Part shown: positions 7,786-16,172 of the stretch, in pieces
Layout of the letters: every line of letters starts with the position of its first letter
How positions within the stretch are numbered: the first letter of the stretch is position 1
NCBI RefSeq assembly: GCF_002355155.1
Contig: NZ_AP017369.1
Coordinates: 1,674,001-1,738,000, forward strand
Length of the DNA stretch: 64,000 bases
Direction: 5' to 3'
DNA from: Corynebacterium suranareeae
GTDB taxonomy: Bacteria > Actinomycetota > Actinomycetes > Mycobacteriales > Mycobacteriaceae
Position numbers and translations under genes: made by a program
Notes under the pieces: generated by a model
What the model saw: the letters and a program-made list of their open reading frames with translations, nothing else
Databases searched by the model: none
Told to the model about the DNA's origin: nothing

Positions 7786-9147
7786 GTTTTCCTTCATGGT
7801 TAGCACCGCGATAAACGTAATTGCGGTGACAATGATCAGGTAATAACCAACATAGGCTACTGAATACTCAGCTACCAGCCACGTTGCAATAAACGGGGCA
7901 ATAGCTGCACCGAGGATCGAAGAAACGTTATAAGCAATTCCTGAGCCAGTGTAGCGCACATTCGTGGGGAAAAGTTCCGGCAAAATAGCAGACATTGGCC
8001 CGAAAATGAGACCCATGATGCTCATGCCAGCAAACAGGAAAATAAAGACGGTAGTCTTGGTGGCCGTTTCAGGATCGAGCAACAAGTTAAACACCAACCC
8101 AAATCCAAGCAGCAACACCGAAGCCAGGGTGAGCGTGTTTTTACGGCCCCACACATCAGCCAACCAGCCGGACACTGGGATCATGATGGCAAAGAACACG
8201 ATCGTGGCCAGCTGCAACTGGAGGAATTCAAAATATGGGATTGACAGGCCAGTTCCCGCGCTGCGGTTGCCAATTCCATAAGACAAAATCCACGTGGTGA
8301 CCAAGTAGAACAAAGTGTACGTGGACAACATGATCAAAGTTGCCTGAACGACCGGACCAGGGGAAGTCTTAAACAGCTCTTTCAGTGGGGACTTAACTTT
8401 CTTGCCCTGATCTACTGCTTGTTTAAATACCGGAGTCTCCTCCAAGGAGAAACGCACCCACAGGCCAACGGCGATCATAAGGGCAGAAGACAAGAATGGT
8501 AGACGCCAGCCCCATGTCATAAACGCGCCTTGAAGATCACCGTCCTCATGAGCAAGGACTCCCACCAGAACCAGCATGAAACCATTAGCCAGGAAGAAAC
8601 CAAACGGCGCTCCTAGCTGAGGCCACATCGCCGCACGGGCACGGTGAGTATTTTCAGCATTTTCACCAGCTAGCAGTGCTGCGCCAGACCATTCACCACC
8701 AAGGCCTAGTCCCTGGCAAAAACGCATCAATGCCAGCAAGGCTGGAGCAATGATGCCTACCTGTCCATACGTTGGCAAGAAGCCAATCAAGATGGTGGCA
8801 ATACCCATGGTCAACAGTGAGCCAATCAATGTTGCTTTGCGTCCCACACGGTCACCGAAATGACCAAAGAGGATTGATCCCACTGGACGCGCCACAAACG
8901 CTAAGCCAAATGTTGCGAATGACGCCAACAAGTTCACTGTTGGATCATCATTGCTCGGGAAGAACAAACTAGGGAAAACAACAACAGCCGCGGCAGCATA
9001 GGCGTAAAAATCATAAAACTCGATAGTCGTGCCAATGGTGGAGGCTGCCGCAACCCGACGTTTGGTTTTCTTATCAATCACAAGAGTTGCTGACTGTCCA
9101 TCAGGGTCAGAGGGATTCAACTCCGTGGTGTGATCAGTTGTGGTCAC
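7759..9147 (-). CDS. MFS transporter, metabolite:H+ symporter type
   Basis: A 462-residue inner-membrane carrier with twelve predicted helices, of the MHS branch (relatives ShiA, KgtP, ProP and aromatic or organic acid carriers). The N-terminus FYDFYAYAAAAVVVFPSLFF and the loop signature FGHFGDRVGRKATL are characteristic, as is the central cytoplasmic loop with EETPVF. The substrate cannot be assigned from sequence. The start is a GTG at 9147 with GAGG nine bases upstream. The last codons form part of a terminator hairpin shared with the convergent methyltransferase gene. No neighbouring metabolic gene hints at the cargo. Confidence 0.88.
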   Translation of the reverse strand: MTTTDHTTELNPSDPDGQSATLVIDKKTKRRVAAASTIGTTIEFYDFYAYAAAAVVVFPSLFFPSNDDPTVNLLASFATFGLAFVARPVGSILFGHFGDRVGRKATLIGSLLTMGIATILIGFLPTYGQVGIIAPALLALMRFCQGLGLGGEWSGAALLAGENAENTHRARAAMWPQLGAPFGFFLANGFMLVLVGVLAHEDGDLQGAFMTWGWRLPFLSSALMIAVGLWVRFSLEETPVFKQAVDQGKKVKSPLKELFKTSPGPVVQATLIMLSTYTLFYLVTTWILSYGIGNRSAGTGLSIPYFEFLQLQLATIVFFAIMIPVSGWLADVWGRKNTLTLASVLLLGFGLVFNLLLDPETATKTTVFIFLFAGMSIMGLIFGPMSAILPELFPTNVRYTGSGIAYNVSSILGAAIAPFIATWLVAEYSVAYVGYYLIIVTAITFIAVLTMKENKNHDLREV

Positions 9148-9309
9148 GCGTTATCGCCTCACACAAAAATTAGATTCCAATAAATACTCCAGTGATATTT
9201 CCACAGGAGATTCTTAGAGTCAATCTCATGGACTGAGACGTTAATCGCCTAAATTTCACATAATGGGATTTCGGTCGCGTTGATGTGAGGAATTTTGGAT
9301 AAAGAAAAG

Positions 9310-9336
9310 CCCTGCACACACCAAGTGCATGCAGGA
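9310..9336 (-). terminator. Intrinsic terminator after phosphoribosyltransferase
   Basis: The stem CCTGCA/TGCAGG has a loop rich in A and C. On the minus strand it is followed by GCTTTTCTTT. It begins 15 bases beyond the stop codon at 9351. Confidence 0.65.
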
Positions 9337-9350
9337 CTCTTAGATAAAAA

Positions 9351-9827
9351 TTACTTAGAAGGCTCTACCGGAGGCAGTGTGGACCAAGGGAAGTTGATCC
9401 ACTTATCTGTTACACGCCACGCATATTCAGGCTGAAACACGCTGTGAGGCTTGTGGTAAATCACAGCAGTGCGTACTTCTTCAACCTGGTCGCCTAAGAA
9501 ATCACGAACCAACTCAAGAGTTTTTCCGGTATCGGCAACATCATCTGCAACAAGCACACGCATTCCCGAAAGATCAACAGCCTTCGGAGTTGGAGGCAAC
9601 ATCATTGGCTCCTCCAGGTGCTCTCCGATATCGGTGTAGAACTCAACATTTATTACCGATACATTCTTGATTCCCAGTGCGTATCCGAGTGCGCCACCGA
9701 TTAGAAGACCACCACGTGCAATTGAGAGCACGCAATCTGGCTTGTAGTCATCAATAATTTCTTGGGCCAGCTCCCGCATTGCTGTTCCGAACATCTCATA
9801 GGTCAGAATCTCGCGTTCCTCTGTCAT
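9351..9827 (-). CDS. Purine (xanthine/guanine-type) phosphoribosyltransferase
   Basis: A 158-residue type I phosphoribosyltransferase that would join a purine base to PRPP in salvage. The PRPP-binding motif VLVADDVADTGKTL (about residues 90-103) is complete, and SIARGGLLIGGALGYALG provides the flexible PPi loop. Its small size and C-terminal WINFPWS resemble xanthine-guanine enzymes more than HPRT or APRT, but base preference cannot be read safely. The ATG at 9827 has AGGA nine bases upstream. It is a single gene with its own terminator. Confidence 0.85.
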   Translation of the reverse strand: MTEEREILTYEMFGTAMRELAQEIIDDYKPDCVLSIARGGLLIGGALGYALGIKNVSVINVEFYTDIGEHLEEPMMLPPTPKAVDLSGMRVLVADDVADTGKTLELVRDFLGDQVEEVRTAVIYHKPHSVFQPEYAWRVTDKWINFPWSTLPPVEPSK

Positions 9828-9955
9828 GACTACATATCCTAGTCAATGAACCCCCAACATCTTGCAATGAGATGAATGCTTACTTGATTTCTGAACAACT
9901 CTATATAAAATCGTTAACGCCCAAGCAATAAAACTTGGTGCAACCGCTTCCATTT

Positions 9956-10120
9956 CGAAGGGGAGTAGTTCCACACAAAAACGGCATCCATCGTTTTTGT
10001 GGGAGGTATGTTCGACATACTGGAGCAAGTTTTCCTTGCACCCGGCATACCACCTGAGCAGGGATTTTAAAGTTCAGGCGAGCGAGACCTTCGGCGTACA
10101 CTTCGCCGGGGTCTATTTTT
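9956..10120 (+). promoter_or_regulatory. yybP-ykoY (Mn2+) riboswitch with overlapping terminator
   Basis: The 5' signature GGGGAGTAG follows CGAAGG (9956-9961), which pairs with CCTTCG (10088-10093) to close the aptamer; GCGAGCGAGACC is the 3' signature. The closing strand also belongs to an alternative hairpin, AGACC..CGGCG / CGCCG..GGTCT (10085-10114), followed by ATTTTTAT, which looks like an intrinsic terminator. The two structures exclude each other, so ligand should turn expression on. The mntP start lies about 30 bases downstream, as expected for a manganese-inducible exporter. Confidence 0.9.
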
Positions 10121-10148
10121 ATGCCCAGGCACGGCTCATAGGAGAACC

Positions 10149-10721
10149 ATGCCCTTTTTTCAAATCTTGCTGCTATCGATCGGTGTTGCTGCTGATGCGT
10201 TTGCATGCTCAGTTGTTCGCGGCACTGTCATTCGAGTAAACCTTTTAAAAAGAGCGCTCGTACTCGCTGGGATCTTTGGAGTATTCCAAGCTGCGATGCC
10301 TCTCATTGGGTGGTTTATCGGCCACTTTTTCGCCGGCATAACCTTTATTTCTGATGTTGATCACTGGATTTCCTTCGCTCTTTTAGGCGCAGTCGGGGTA
10401 AAGATGATCTGGGACGCCTTCCATCCTGATGAGGATGAAAGCGTCGTGGACGATGGCCGAATCCAATTTAAACCAGCCATCATTCTTGGATTAGCCACGA
10501 GCATCGACGCCCTGGCAGTAGGTATGGGACTCGCTTTCGTTGAAGTATCCATTATTCAAGTAGCGCTAGCCATGGGCGTTATAACCTTTGCTTTGTCTTT
10601 GGTCGGTGCCTGGATCGGGCATCATGGTGGAGGAAAGTTTGGCAAGTGGGCTACGATTCTGGGCGGAGTAATCCTCATTGGGATCGGTGCAAATATTGTT
10701 TTCGAGCATCTCAGTGCATAA
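10149..10721 (+). CDS. mntP: Manganese efflux pump MntP
   Basis: A 190-residue, six-helix inner-membrane protein of the MntP (DUF204) family, which exports Mn2+. The two family motifs with membrane aspartates are present: SIGVAADAFACSV near the N-terminus and LATSIDALAVGMGLAF in the second half, with a charged loop (HPDEDESVVDDGR) between the repeats. The ATG at 10149 has GGAG six bases upstream. It is the first gene after a yybP-ykoY riboswitch, which agrees with the assignment. The next gene follows after 25 bases and is probably co-transcribed. Confidence 0.93.
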   Translation: MPFFQILLLSIGVAADAFACSVVRGTVIRVNLLKRALVLAGIFGVFQAAMPLIGWFIGHFFAGITFISDVDHWISFALLGAVGVKMIWDAFHPDEDESVVDDGRIQFKPAIILGLATSIDALAVGMGLAFVEVSIIQVALAMGVITFALSLVGAWIGHHGGGKFGKWATILGGVILIGIGANIVFEHLSA

Positions 10722-10746
10722 TTAACTGCATAATTAGGGGGCATTA

Positions 10747-11733
10747 GTGAATCGGGTCGTTGACACCTGGGATAGATTTCAAATCCCGCTGTATATCACA
10801 GCCCTAATCGCGGGAGTTGTGGTGGGACTGCGTTGGTCTGGTTCTGCCGATATTTTCGAAGCTGCTATTAATCCATCGCTAATGGCACTCCTGTACGCCA
10901 CCTTTTTGGGCATTCCGCTTACTCGAGTTGGTGGAGCACTTAAAGATTTAAAGTTTCTTACTGTGCTGTTGGCGGTTAACTTTATCGCGGTGCCCATCGT
11001 TGCCTTTGTCTTAAGTAGGTTCATTGCCGGCAGTGACGCGCTCCTCGTTGGTTTTTTGCTTGTTGTGTTAGCCCCATGCATTGACTACGTGATAGTGTTT
11101 TCAGGTTTAGCAGGAGCAGCCCAGGAAAAACTGCTTGCGGCAACACCCATGTTGATGCTTGCCCAGATTGTATTAATCCCCGTTTTTCTGGCCCTTTTTG
11201 TAGGCTCAGACATCCTTGGTTCTATATCTTTTGGCCCCTTTGTAGAAGCGTTTTTCCTATTAATCATCATTCCACTTGTAGCAGCTGGAATAACTCAGTG
11301 GGTGGCGGGGAAGTGGCAGGTAGGACGCACTATTATGTCTGTCGCAGAGGCTATCATGGTGCCGTTGATGATGCTGACATTGTTCGTGGTCATTGCTTCA
11401 CAAGTAGAAGCAGTCAGTGATCAATTCACTCATATTGTTAAAGTTGTGCCATTGTATTTCACTTTCCTGATCGTGATGATTCCGGTCGGTTGTGGTTTGT
11501 CCAAACTCGGTGGACTTGGCGTTAAAGAAACACGAGCAGTTGTTTTTAGTGGAGCAACCCGCAACTCGCTAGTCGTGTTGCCACTCGCCTTAGCTCTTCC
11601 TGCTGGGCTAGAAATTGCGGCCGTCGTTGTGGTTACCCAAACCCTCGTAGAACTAATCGGCATGGTTATCTATGTCCGGATTATCCCCCTGATCTTCCCA
11701 AAAAGAAGACCTACAGCAAACTCTCAGGTTTAG
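10747..11733 (+). CDS. Acr3/bile-acid-symporter-superfamily transporter, atypical
   Basis: A 328-residue, ten-helix membrane protein related to the arsenite permease Acr3. The cysteine motif of helix 4 is kept (LAPCIDYVIVF, compare [11 protein letters not shown] in the true Acr3 at 54279). The helix 9 motif that carries the essential glutamate in Acr3 ([10 protein letters not shown]) reads GATRNSLVVL here, with no acidic residue. It is therefore a divergent branch whose substrate may not be arsenite. The GTG at 10747 is preceded by AGGGGG, 25 bases after mntP, placing it in the same transcript under the Mn riboswitch. Annotation as an arsenic transporter is possible from the family, but the sequence argues for caution. 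Confidence 0.75.
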   Translation: MNRVVDTWDRFQIPLYITALIAGVVVGLRWSGSADIFEAAINPSLMALLYATFLGIPLTRVGGALKDLKFLTVLLAVNFIAVPIVAFVLSRFIAGSDALLVGFLLVVLAPCIDYVIVFSGLAGAAQEKLLAATPMLMLAQIVLIPVFLALFVGSDILGSISFGPFVEAFFLLIIIPLVAAGITQWVAGKWQVGRTIMSVAEAIMVPLMMLTLFVVIASQVEAVSDQFTHIVKVVPLYFTFLIVMIPVGCGLSKLGGLGVKETRAVVFSGATRNSLVVLPLALALPAGLEIAAVVVVTQTLVELIGMVIYVRIIPLIFPKRRPTANSQV

Positions 11734-11818
11734 GGGAGTCGTGGAGCAGGACTGCGGGCTAAAGTGACATGGTTACTTAAAAATTGAACTAAACAAGAAG
11801 GGTGGAGGACCCAAGCAC

Positions 11819-12304
11819 GTGAGTCTTTCAAACAAAGCTAAAGGAATTGTTGCAGCAATCGTTGTGGTCTGGATCGCCGCAATGGCTGGAATGGTTGCAT
11901 ATGCTTCCGGAAACAGCGCTGATAAAACGTTCCCGACTGCTGGCGCATTAGAACAAACCGTCGCAGCATTTGATAGGCAGGGCCTGCAGATCTCTGCAGT
12001 TGCACTGGCAGATATTTATGGCGATGAGTACGTATCCGCAGCCATCCTGTGCGAAGGCACTCCAACCGCAACACTGGAACAATCCCTTGGCGTTGATCTT
12101 GCAGAGCTCAATCTAGATGAGTCCGGCATTCCTGCAGGTGTAAATTACTTAGCACTAGCCAACCAAGATGGGGAACTTGTCTACGACAAGATTGATCGCG
12201 CCAACGTAGATCTTTGTGCGACACCACTTAACGGGGCTTTCAGTGCGTACTCCTTGATGCCGATTGCCAAGGTTGGCGAGAGCTCTTGGGCAATCGCTGC
12301 CTAA
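11819..12304 (+). CDS. Exported or membrane-anchored protein, unknown function
   Basis: A 161-residue protein that I do not recognise. The N-terminus (SNKAKGIVAAIVVVWIAAMAGMVAYA) is a single hydrophobic segment with a positive N-side, acting as a signal anchor or a cleavable signal. The rest is acidic and extracytoplasmic, with only two cysteines (CEG and LCA), which could form a disulfide. The GTG at 11819 has GGAGG ten bases upstream. It lies about 85 bases after the Acr3-like gene and ends at its own terminator; whether it belongs to the same transcript is unclear. Confidence 0.75.
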   Translation: MSLSNKAKGIVAAIVVVWIAAMAGMVAYASGNSADKTFPTAGALEQTVAAFDRQGLQISAVALADIYGDEYVSAAILCEGTPTATLEQSLGVDLAELNLDESGIPAGVNYLALANQDGELVYDKIDRANVDLCATPLNGAFSAYSLMPIAKVGESSWAIAA

Positions 12305-12334
12305 CGTTTTTCCGGCGTCAACCTGCCACATCTT

Positions 12335-12374
12335 AGCCCGAGAAGACAATAAGTATTGTCCGATCGGGCTTTTT
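12335..12374 (+). terminator. Intrinsic terminator
   Basis: AGCCCGA..ACAAT / ATTGT..TCGGGCT forms a long interrupted stem followed by TTTTAC, 30 bases after the stop codon of the exported protein. Confidence 0.85.
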
Positions 12375-12508
12375 ACTACCTGTTTATCGGTCTAGTTTTG
12401 TCATGGTGACGTTATTGATATATGCCTAAGGGGCCGTGAGAAAGATGGAAAATGCGGGGAATCGTGGAAATTTGGATTATTCGAACAAGGTAGCCGATTT
12501 TGCCCATA

Positions 12509-12593
12509 TTTCGTCACAGAGGACATTTTGTCACATGGGGCGATTCGTCACGGTCGCCTTTACGTCACACGAGCGATTTCGTCACGGCGATCC
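12509..12593. repeat. Five-unit tandem array, 17-bp period, GTCAC core
   Basis: Five consecutive 17-bp units carry GTCAC at 12513, 12530, 12547, 12564 and 12581, an exact 17-base period. Each is preceded by a T-rich tetranucleotide (TTTC, TTTT, ATTC, TTAC, TTTC) and followed by eight variable, purine-rich bases. The period is not a multiple of three, and no gene covers the array. It lies between a terminator and the AlkD-like gene. It could be an iteron-like protein-binding array or an operator of the downstream gene. Confidence 0.85.
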
Positions 12594-12794
12594 CCTGAAA
12601 AGACCCAAGTGTAATTCTTAGGGAATCATTCCGTGGTCGGGCGTAGGTACCAGCGGTGGAAAAAATGCCCCAGATTCCAGACGGCATGGCTTGCGTAGAG
12701 AATCTATTCATTAGTTGATGGGTTGCGCCAAAACAAGGCAGGGTGCAGGGCATTGAACTGAACAGGAAATGATCTAAGGACGCAGGAGCTAATA

Positions 12795-12824
12795 ATGGGG
12801 CAGAACCCCTTCCCGCCAAAATGA
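12795..12824 (+). other. Possible nine-codon leader ORF
   Basis: A very short frame encodes MGQNPFPPK. It starts at ATG 12795 with a good ribosome site (CAGGAG, six bases upstream) and stops at 12822-12824, just before a palindrome and the next gene. The proline-rich peptide could be a leader whose translation matters. Chance cannot be excluded for nine codons. Confidence 0.3.
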
Positions 12825-12825
12825 C

Positions 12826-12839
12826 ATAATGTACATTAT
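12826..12839. promoter_or_regulatory. Perfect 14-bp palindrome ATAATGTACATTAT
   Basis: A complete dyad of fourteen bases in the upstream region of the AlkD-like gene, close to its possible starts. The size and symmetry suit a dimeric repressor operator. I cannot match it to a known corynebacterial regulator. Confidence 0.5.
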
Positions 12840-12891
12840 CGGACAATTATCTAAATCAGACCAGAACACGGGCGCTGGTAAGTTTAAGCCC

Positions 12892-13560
12892 ATGACTTCA
12901 AAGCTTGTTGAATCAACGCTTGCATCTCTTAAAGAACTTGAAGATCCAAAGATCCTCACCGTCAATGAGCGCCACGGCGATGATCATGCCGTGAACCTCA
13001 CCAAGCTTCGAGCTGTTGCCAAAGATTTGAAAAAGAACCAACCGTTAGCCCGTGAGCTTTGGGCAACCAATGACACAGTCGCACGGTTGGTCGCGTTGCT
13101 TATTTGCCGGCCTAAAGAGTTTAGTCAGGCTGAGCTCGACTCCATGATTCGTGAGGCACGTACACCGAAAGTTCTCGACTGGTTGATTAATTACGTTGTC
13201 AAGAAGAATCCGCATTGGAACGATCTTCGCATGCTGTGGCTTGAAGATGCAGCTGAAAATGTTGCTGCCGCTGGTTGGTCACTAAATACTCATGCGGTTA
13301 TCACCAATCCTGATGTTGTAGATGATTCAGCACTCCTTAACGCCATTGAAGCTTCAATGAAAAATGCCTTACCCCGCGCGCAATGGTCAATGAATGAATG
13401 TCTTGCGCAGATTGGTATCCATCGCCCTAAGCTTCGCGAACGTGCCATAGAAATTGGTGAGCGGCTAGAAGTTCTTAAAGACTATCCAACGCCACCTAAT
13501 TGCACCTCACCTTATGCTCCAATTTGGATAGCCGAGATGGTTCGTAGGCAAAACAAATAG
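12892..13560 (+). CDS. AlkD-like HEAT-repeat DNA alkylation repair protein
   Basis: A 222-residue all-helical protein resembling the AlkD/DNA-alkylation-repair family, which excises alkylated bases with a stack of HEAT-like helices. The pattern of paired helices is clear (ARELWATNDTVARLVALLIC, VLDWLINYVVKKNPHWNDLR, and NECLAQIGIHRPKLRERAIEIGERLEV before the C-terminal KDYPTPPNCTSPYAPIWI). Catalytic residues cannot be verified by eye. The start is uncertain: ATG 12892 fits the helical domain but has only a weak ribosome site, while an upstream ATG at 12829 lies inside a palindrome. Its 5' region is unusual (17-bp array, leader ORF, palindrome), suggesting regulated expression. Confidence 0.7.
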   Translation: MTSKLVESTLASLKELEDPKILTVNERHGDDHAVNLTKLRAVAKDLKKNQPLARELWATNDTVARLVALLICRPKEFSQAELDSMIREARTPKVLDWLINYVVKKNPHWNDLRMLWLEDAAENVAAAGWSLNTHAVITNPDVVDDSALLNAIEASMKNALPRAQWSMNECLAQIGIHRPKLRERAIEIGERLEVLKDYPTPPNCTSPYAPIWIAEMVRRQNK

Positions 13561-13797
13561 GTGTAATTCGGCACCTTAATTTCGTCACTCTGACGTTAAT
13601 TGCTTCGATTTGTACCCCCACAAAACTCCAGCTAGTCTTAGATTTTTCCATCATTTAAGGTAGCTTCACCCCGAATCCACGCCGAATTCCTGGCGCCTTT
13701 AAGGCGCTGACTGCCCCGCAGGCCTGGCATGGCTGGGGGCGTCGAAAAGCGCCCAGTGAAGCACCCAGATTTTGAAGTCCAAGTAAGAGAGATTTTT

Positions 13798-15306
13798 GTG
13801 TCATCGACAACTTCGGCCACTCCGCAGGAGCCTTTGAGCCCGACGGGTGTGCTTGCCTCGTTTAGATTTGCATTTAGTAGTCCGCGTCGTTTCCGAACCG
13901 AAGTTTTAGCGGGTCTTGTTGTTGCACTCGCGCTGATTCCGGAGTCTATTGCCTTTTCCGTTCTTGCTGGTGTGGATCCTAAAATGGGCTTGTTTGCCTC
14001 GTGCACCATGGCCATGACCATTGCTTTTACAGGTGGCAGGCCTGCGATGATTTCTGCAGCCACCGGCGCTGTGGCGTTAGTGATTGCGCCGGTTGTTCGG
14101 GATCATGGTGTGGAATATTTCCTGGCCACGGTTATTTTGGCGGGCATTATTCAAATTGCGTTGTCGCTGCTCGGTGTCGCAAAGTTGATGCGTTTTATCC
14201 CGCGTTCTGTCATGCTGGGATTTGTTAATGCACTGGCGTGTTTGGTGTTTTTTGCGCAGTTGCCGCATCTGATTGATGTTCCGTGGATGGTGTATCCGCT
14301 GTTTGCGCTGGGCATTGGCATCATGTTGTTCTGGCCGAAGCTGACCGCGGTGATTCCTGCTCCACTGATTGTGATCGTGGCGTTGACGGCGATCGTATGG
14401 ATTTTTGGGGTCAAGATTCCAAATGTCTCCGACCAGGGCGAACTCCCCTCTTCCCTACCTGAATTCTTGATCCCTAATGTTCCGCTCACCGTGGAAACAC
14501 TAAAGATTATTGGTCCTTATGCGCTAGGCATGGCGCTTGTCGGGCTCATGGAATCGCTGCTGACCGCCAAATTGGTTGATGATGTTACTGAGGTACACTC
14601 GGATAAATCCCGCGAAGCTGCAGGTCAAGGCATCGCAAATATCGTCACCGCATTTTTAGGCGGTATGGGCGGTTGCGCGATGATCGGCCAGACGATGATC
14701 AATGTGAAAAACTCTGGAGCTCGCACTCGCCTATCCACCTTCTTGGCCGGCGGATTCCTGCTGCTCTTAGTGGTTTTGCTTGGCGATGTCGTCGGCAAAA
14801 TCCCCATGGCTGCACTCGTGGCAGTGATGATTATCGTCTCTATCGACACCGCCGATTGGCATTCGCTGAACCCACGCACGCTGAAATTCATGCCGCTGAG
14901 TGAAACGATCGTCATGTTTGTTACGATCATCGCCACTCTCGCCACCGGAAACCTAGCTATCGGCGTGATCCTCGGAGTGCTTACCGCCATGATCATGTTT
15001 GCCCGCCGCGTGGCGCACCTTGTGTCCGTGGAAAAAACCACGACCAACAACATCAGCACCTACACCGTTAGGGGCCAACTGTTTTGGGCATCCTCGAACG
15101 ATATGGTGTACTCATTCGACTACTCCGACGAGGCTGATCAGATCATCATCGATCTTACCGCCGCAGAAATTTGGGATGCCTCTACGGTTGCCACGTTAGA
15201 CAGCATCATCCACAAATACGCCGCACGTGACAAAACCGTGGAGATCATTGGGCTTGACGGCCCCAGCCGCGATAGGCTTGAGCGCCTATCGGGCAAGCTG
15301 GGATAA
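13798..15306 (+). CDS. SulP-family anion transporter with STAS domain
   Basis: An inner-membrane carrier of about 502 residues in the SulP (SLC26) family, which moves sulfate, bicarbonate or dicarboxylates. The signature helix 1-2 region (VVALALIPESIAFSVLAGVDP) and GGMGGCAMIGQTMINVKNSG are diagnostic. The C-terminal STAS domain (from about residue 400) contains DLTAAEIWDASTVATLD. The substrate is not predictable from sequence; bicarbonate carriers of the BicA type share this architecture. The GTG at 13798 is chosen because the reading upstream of it lacks homology, though an in-frame ATG at 13729 exists. It is probably monocistronic. Confidence 0.88.
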   Translation: MSSTTSATPQEPLSPTGVLASFRFAFSSPRRFRTEVLAGLVVALALIPESIAFSVLAGVDPKMGLFASCTMAMTIAFTGGRPAMISAATGAVALVIAPVVRDHGVEYFLATVILAGIIQIALSLLGVAKLMRFIPRSVMLGFVNALACLVFFAQLPHLIDVPWMVYPLFALGIGIMLFWPKLTAVIPAPLIVIVALTAIVWIFGVKIPNVSDQGELPSSLPEFLIPNVPLTVETLKIIGPYALGMALVGLMESLLTAKLVDDVTEVHSDKSREAAGQGIANIVTAFLGGMGGCAMIGQTMINVKNSGARTRLSTFLAGGFLLLLVVLLGDVVGKIPMAALVAVMIIVSIDTADWHSLNPRTLKFMPLSETIVMFVTIIATLATGNLAIGVILGVLTAMIMFARRVAHLVSVEKTTTNNISTYTVRGQLFWASSNDMVYSFDYSDEADQIIIDLTAAEIWDASTVATLDSIIHKYAARDKTVEIIGLDGPSRDRLERLSGKLG

Positions 15307-15347
15307 AAAAAATTGCTTTTCGACGCACCCCTTTACCTGGTCAATCT

Positions 15348-15980
15348 TTAGGCAGCTTCAACTGATGCGGAGAATTCTCCAGAACCATCATCCAGCCAAC
15401 TGATTACTCCGGCGGTGAATTCCTGAGTCCAACCGTTAGTGGTTGCTTCTTCAGGACCCGTTGGAAGACCAACTGGGGCGGAAAGTCCACCTTCGCCGAT
15501 CCAGGTTTCACCGATCATGCCGACAAGTGGTTGTGCACCGCCCTCTTCTGAGTTGACGATATAACCTTCAGGGAACGTCACCAGCGTCTCACCATTTGCA
15601 CCTTCTTCTACAGATTCTGGGGTACTGAATCCTGCCGCATCTGCAGCGGTGACAACAGCAGTTGGGATGGTAATGGTAGATCCATTGGCGTCTTCTACTT
15701 CAGTGGTATCTCCTGCGGTGTCTTCTCCAGCAGAATCTGCACCGGAGGAATCGGACCCAGTGCCATCTGTGCTTTCAGATGTTTCTGCACTAGATGATTC
15801 GGTTGCATCGTTGAGTGCTGATCCTGCAGCAGAAGTTGCAGAGTTGGCAGCATCTGTTGCACTATCCACCGCTTCATCAGTGTCTGAGCAAGACGCAACA
15901 CCTAGTGACAGAGCAACGGCAGCGGTGCCTGCAAGAATACGAGTACGCATTTTCTTATTTCGAAGAGTAATCACGTTCAT
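15348..15980 (-). CDS. Ser/Thr/Asp-rich lipoprotein with LGFP-like C-terminus
   Basis: A 210-residue exported lipoprotein. The N-terminus is a lipoprotein signal with lipobox GVASC, followed by about 75 residues of low-complexity Ser/Thr/Ala/Asp/Glu linker, as in cell-wall proteins. The C-terminal half (GLSAPVGLPTGPEEATTNG with WTQEFTAGVISWLDDGSG) matches the spacing of the LGFP repeat found in corynebacterial wall-associated proteins. A role in binding or spacing on the envelope is inference. The ATG at 15980 has AAAGG just upstream; an in-frame ATG at 15950 is the alternative. It is convergent with the SulP gene. Confidence 0.8.
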   Translation of the reverse strand: MNVITLRNKKMRTRILAGTAAVALSLGVASCSDTDEAVDSATDAANSATSAAGSALNDATESSSAETSESTDGTGSDSSGADSAGEDTAGDTTEVEDANGSTITIPTAVVTAADAAGFSTPESVEEGANGETLVTFPEGYIVNSEEGGAQPLVGMIGETWIGEGGLSAPVGLPTGPEEATTNGWTQEFTAGVISWLDDGSGEFSASVEAA

Positions 15981-16123
15981 TGGCCTTTCTCGATGGGAAC
16001 ATCAACAAAGTCCATTGTGAGTAATTAACCTCAGTGAATTCCATTCTGCAGTGTGATCTTTAATACATAGAAATAGATCTGTTACCTTAATGAAACCTAG
16101 GAACACCACCACCTGCATAAACG

Positions 16124-16166
16124 AAACTCCCCAACACAGAGCAATTAACGCTGCGTCGGGGAGTTT
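16124..16166 (-). terminator. Intrinsic terminator of the YceI operon
   Basis: AAACTCCCC / GGGGAGTTT with additional CAG/CTG pairs inside. It lies seven bases beyond the stop of the small membrane protein gene and is T-rich on the minus-strand side. Confidence 0.75.
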
Positions 16167-16172
16167 TAAACT

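Noticed and set aside
12509..12593. CRISPR-like array
   Set aside because: Units of 17 bp with a 5-bp core have no spacer of CRISPR length, and no cas genes are nearby.
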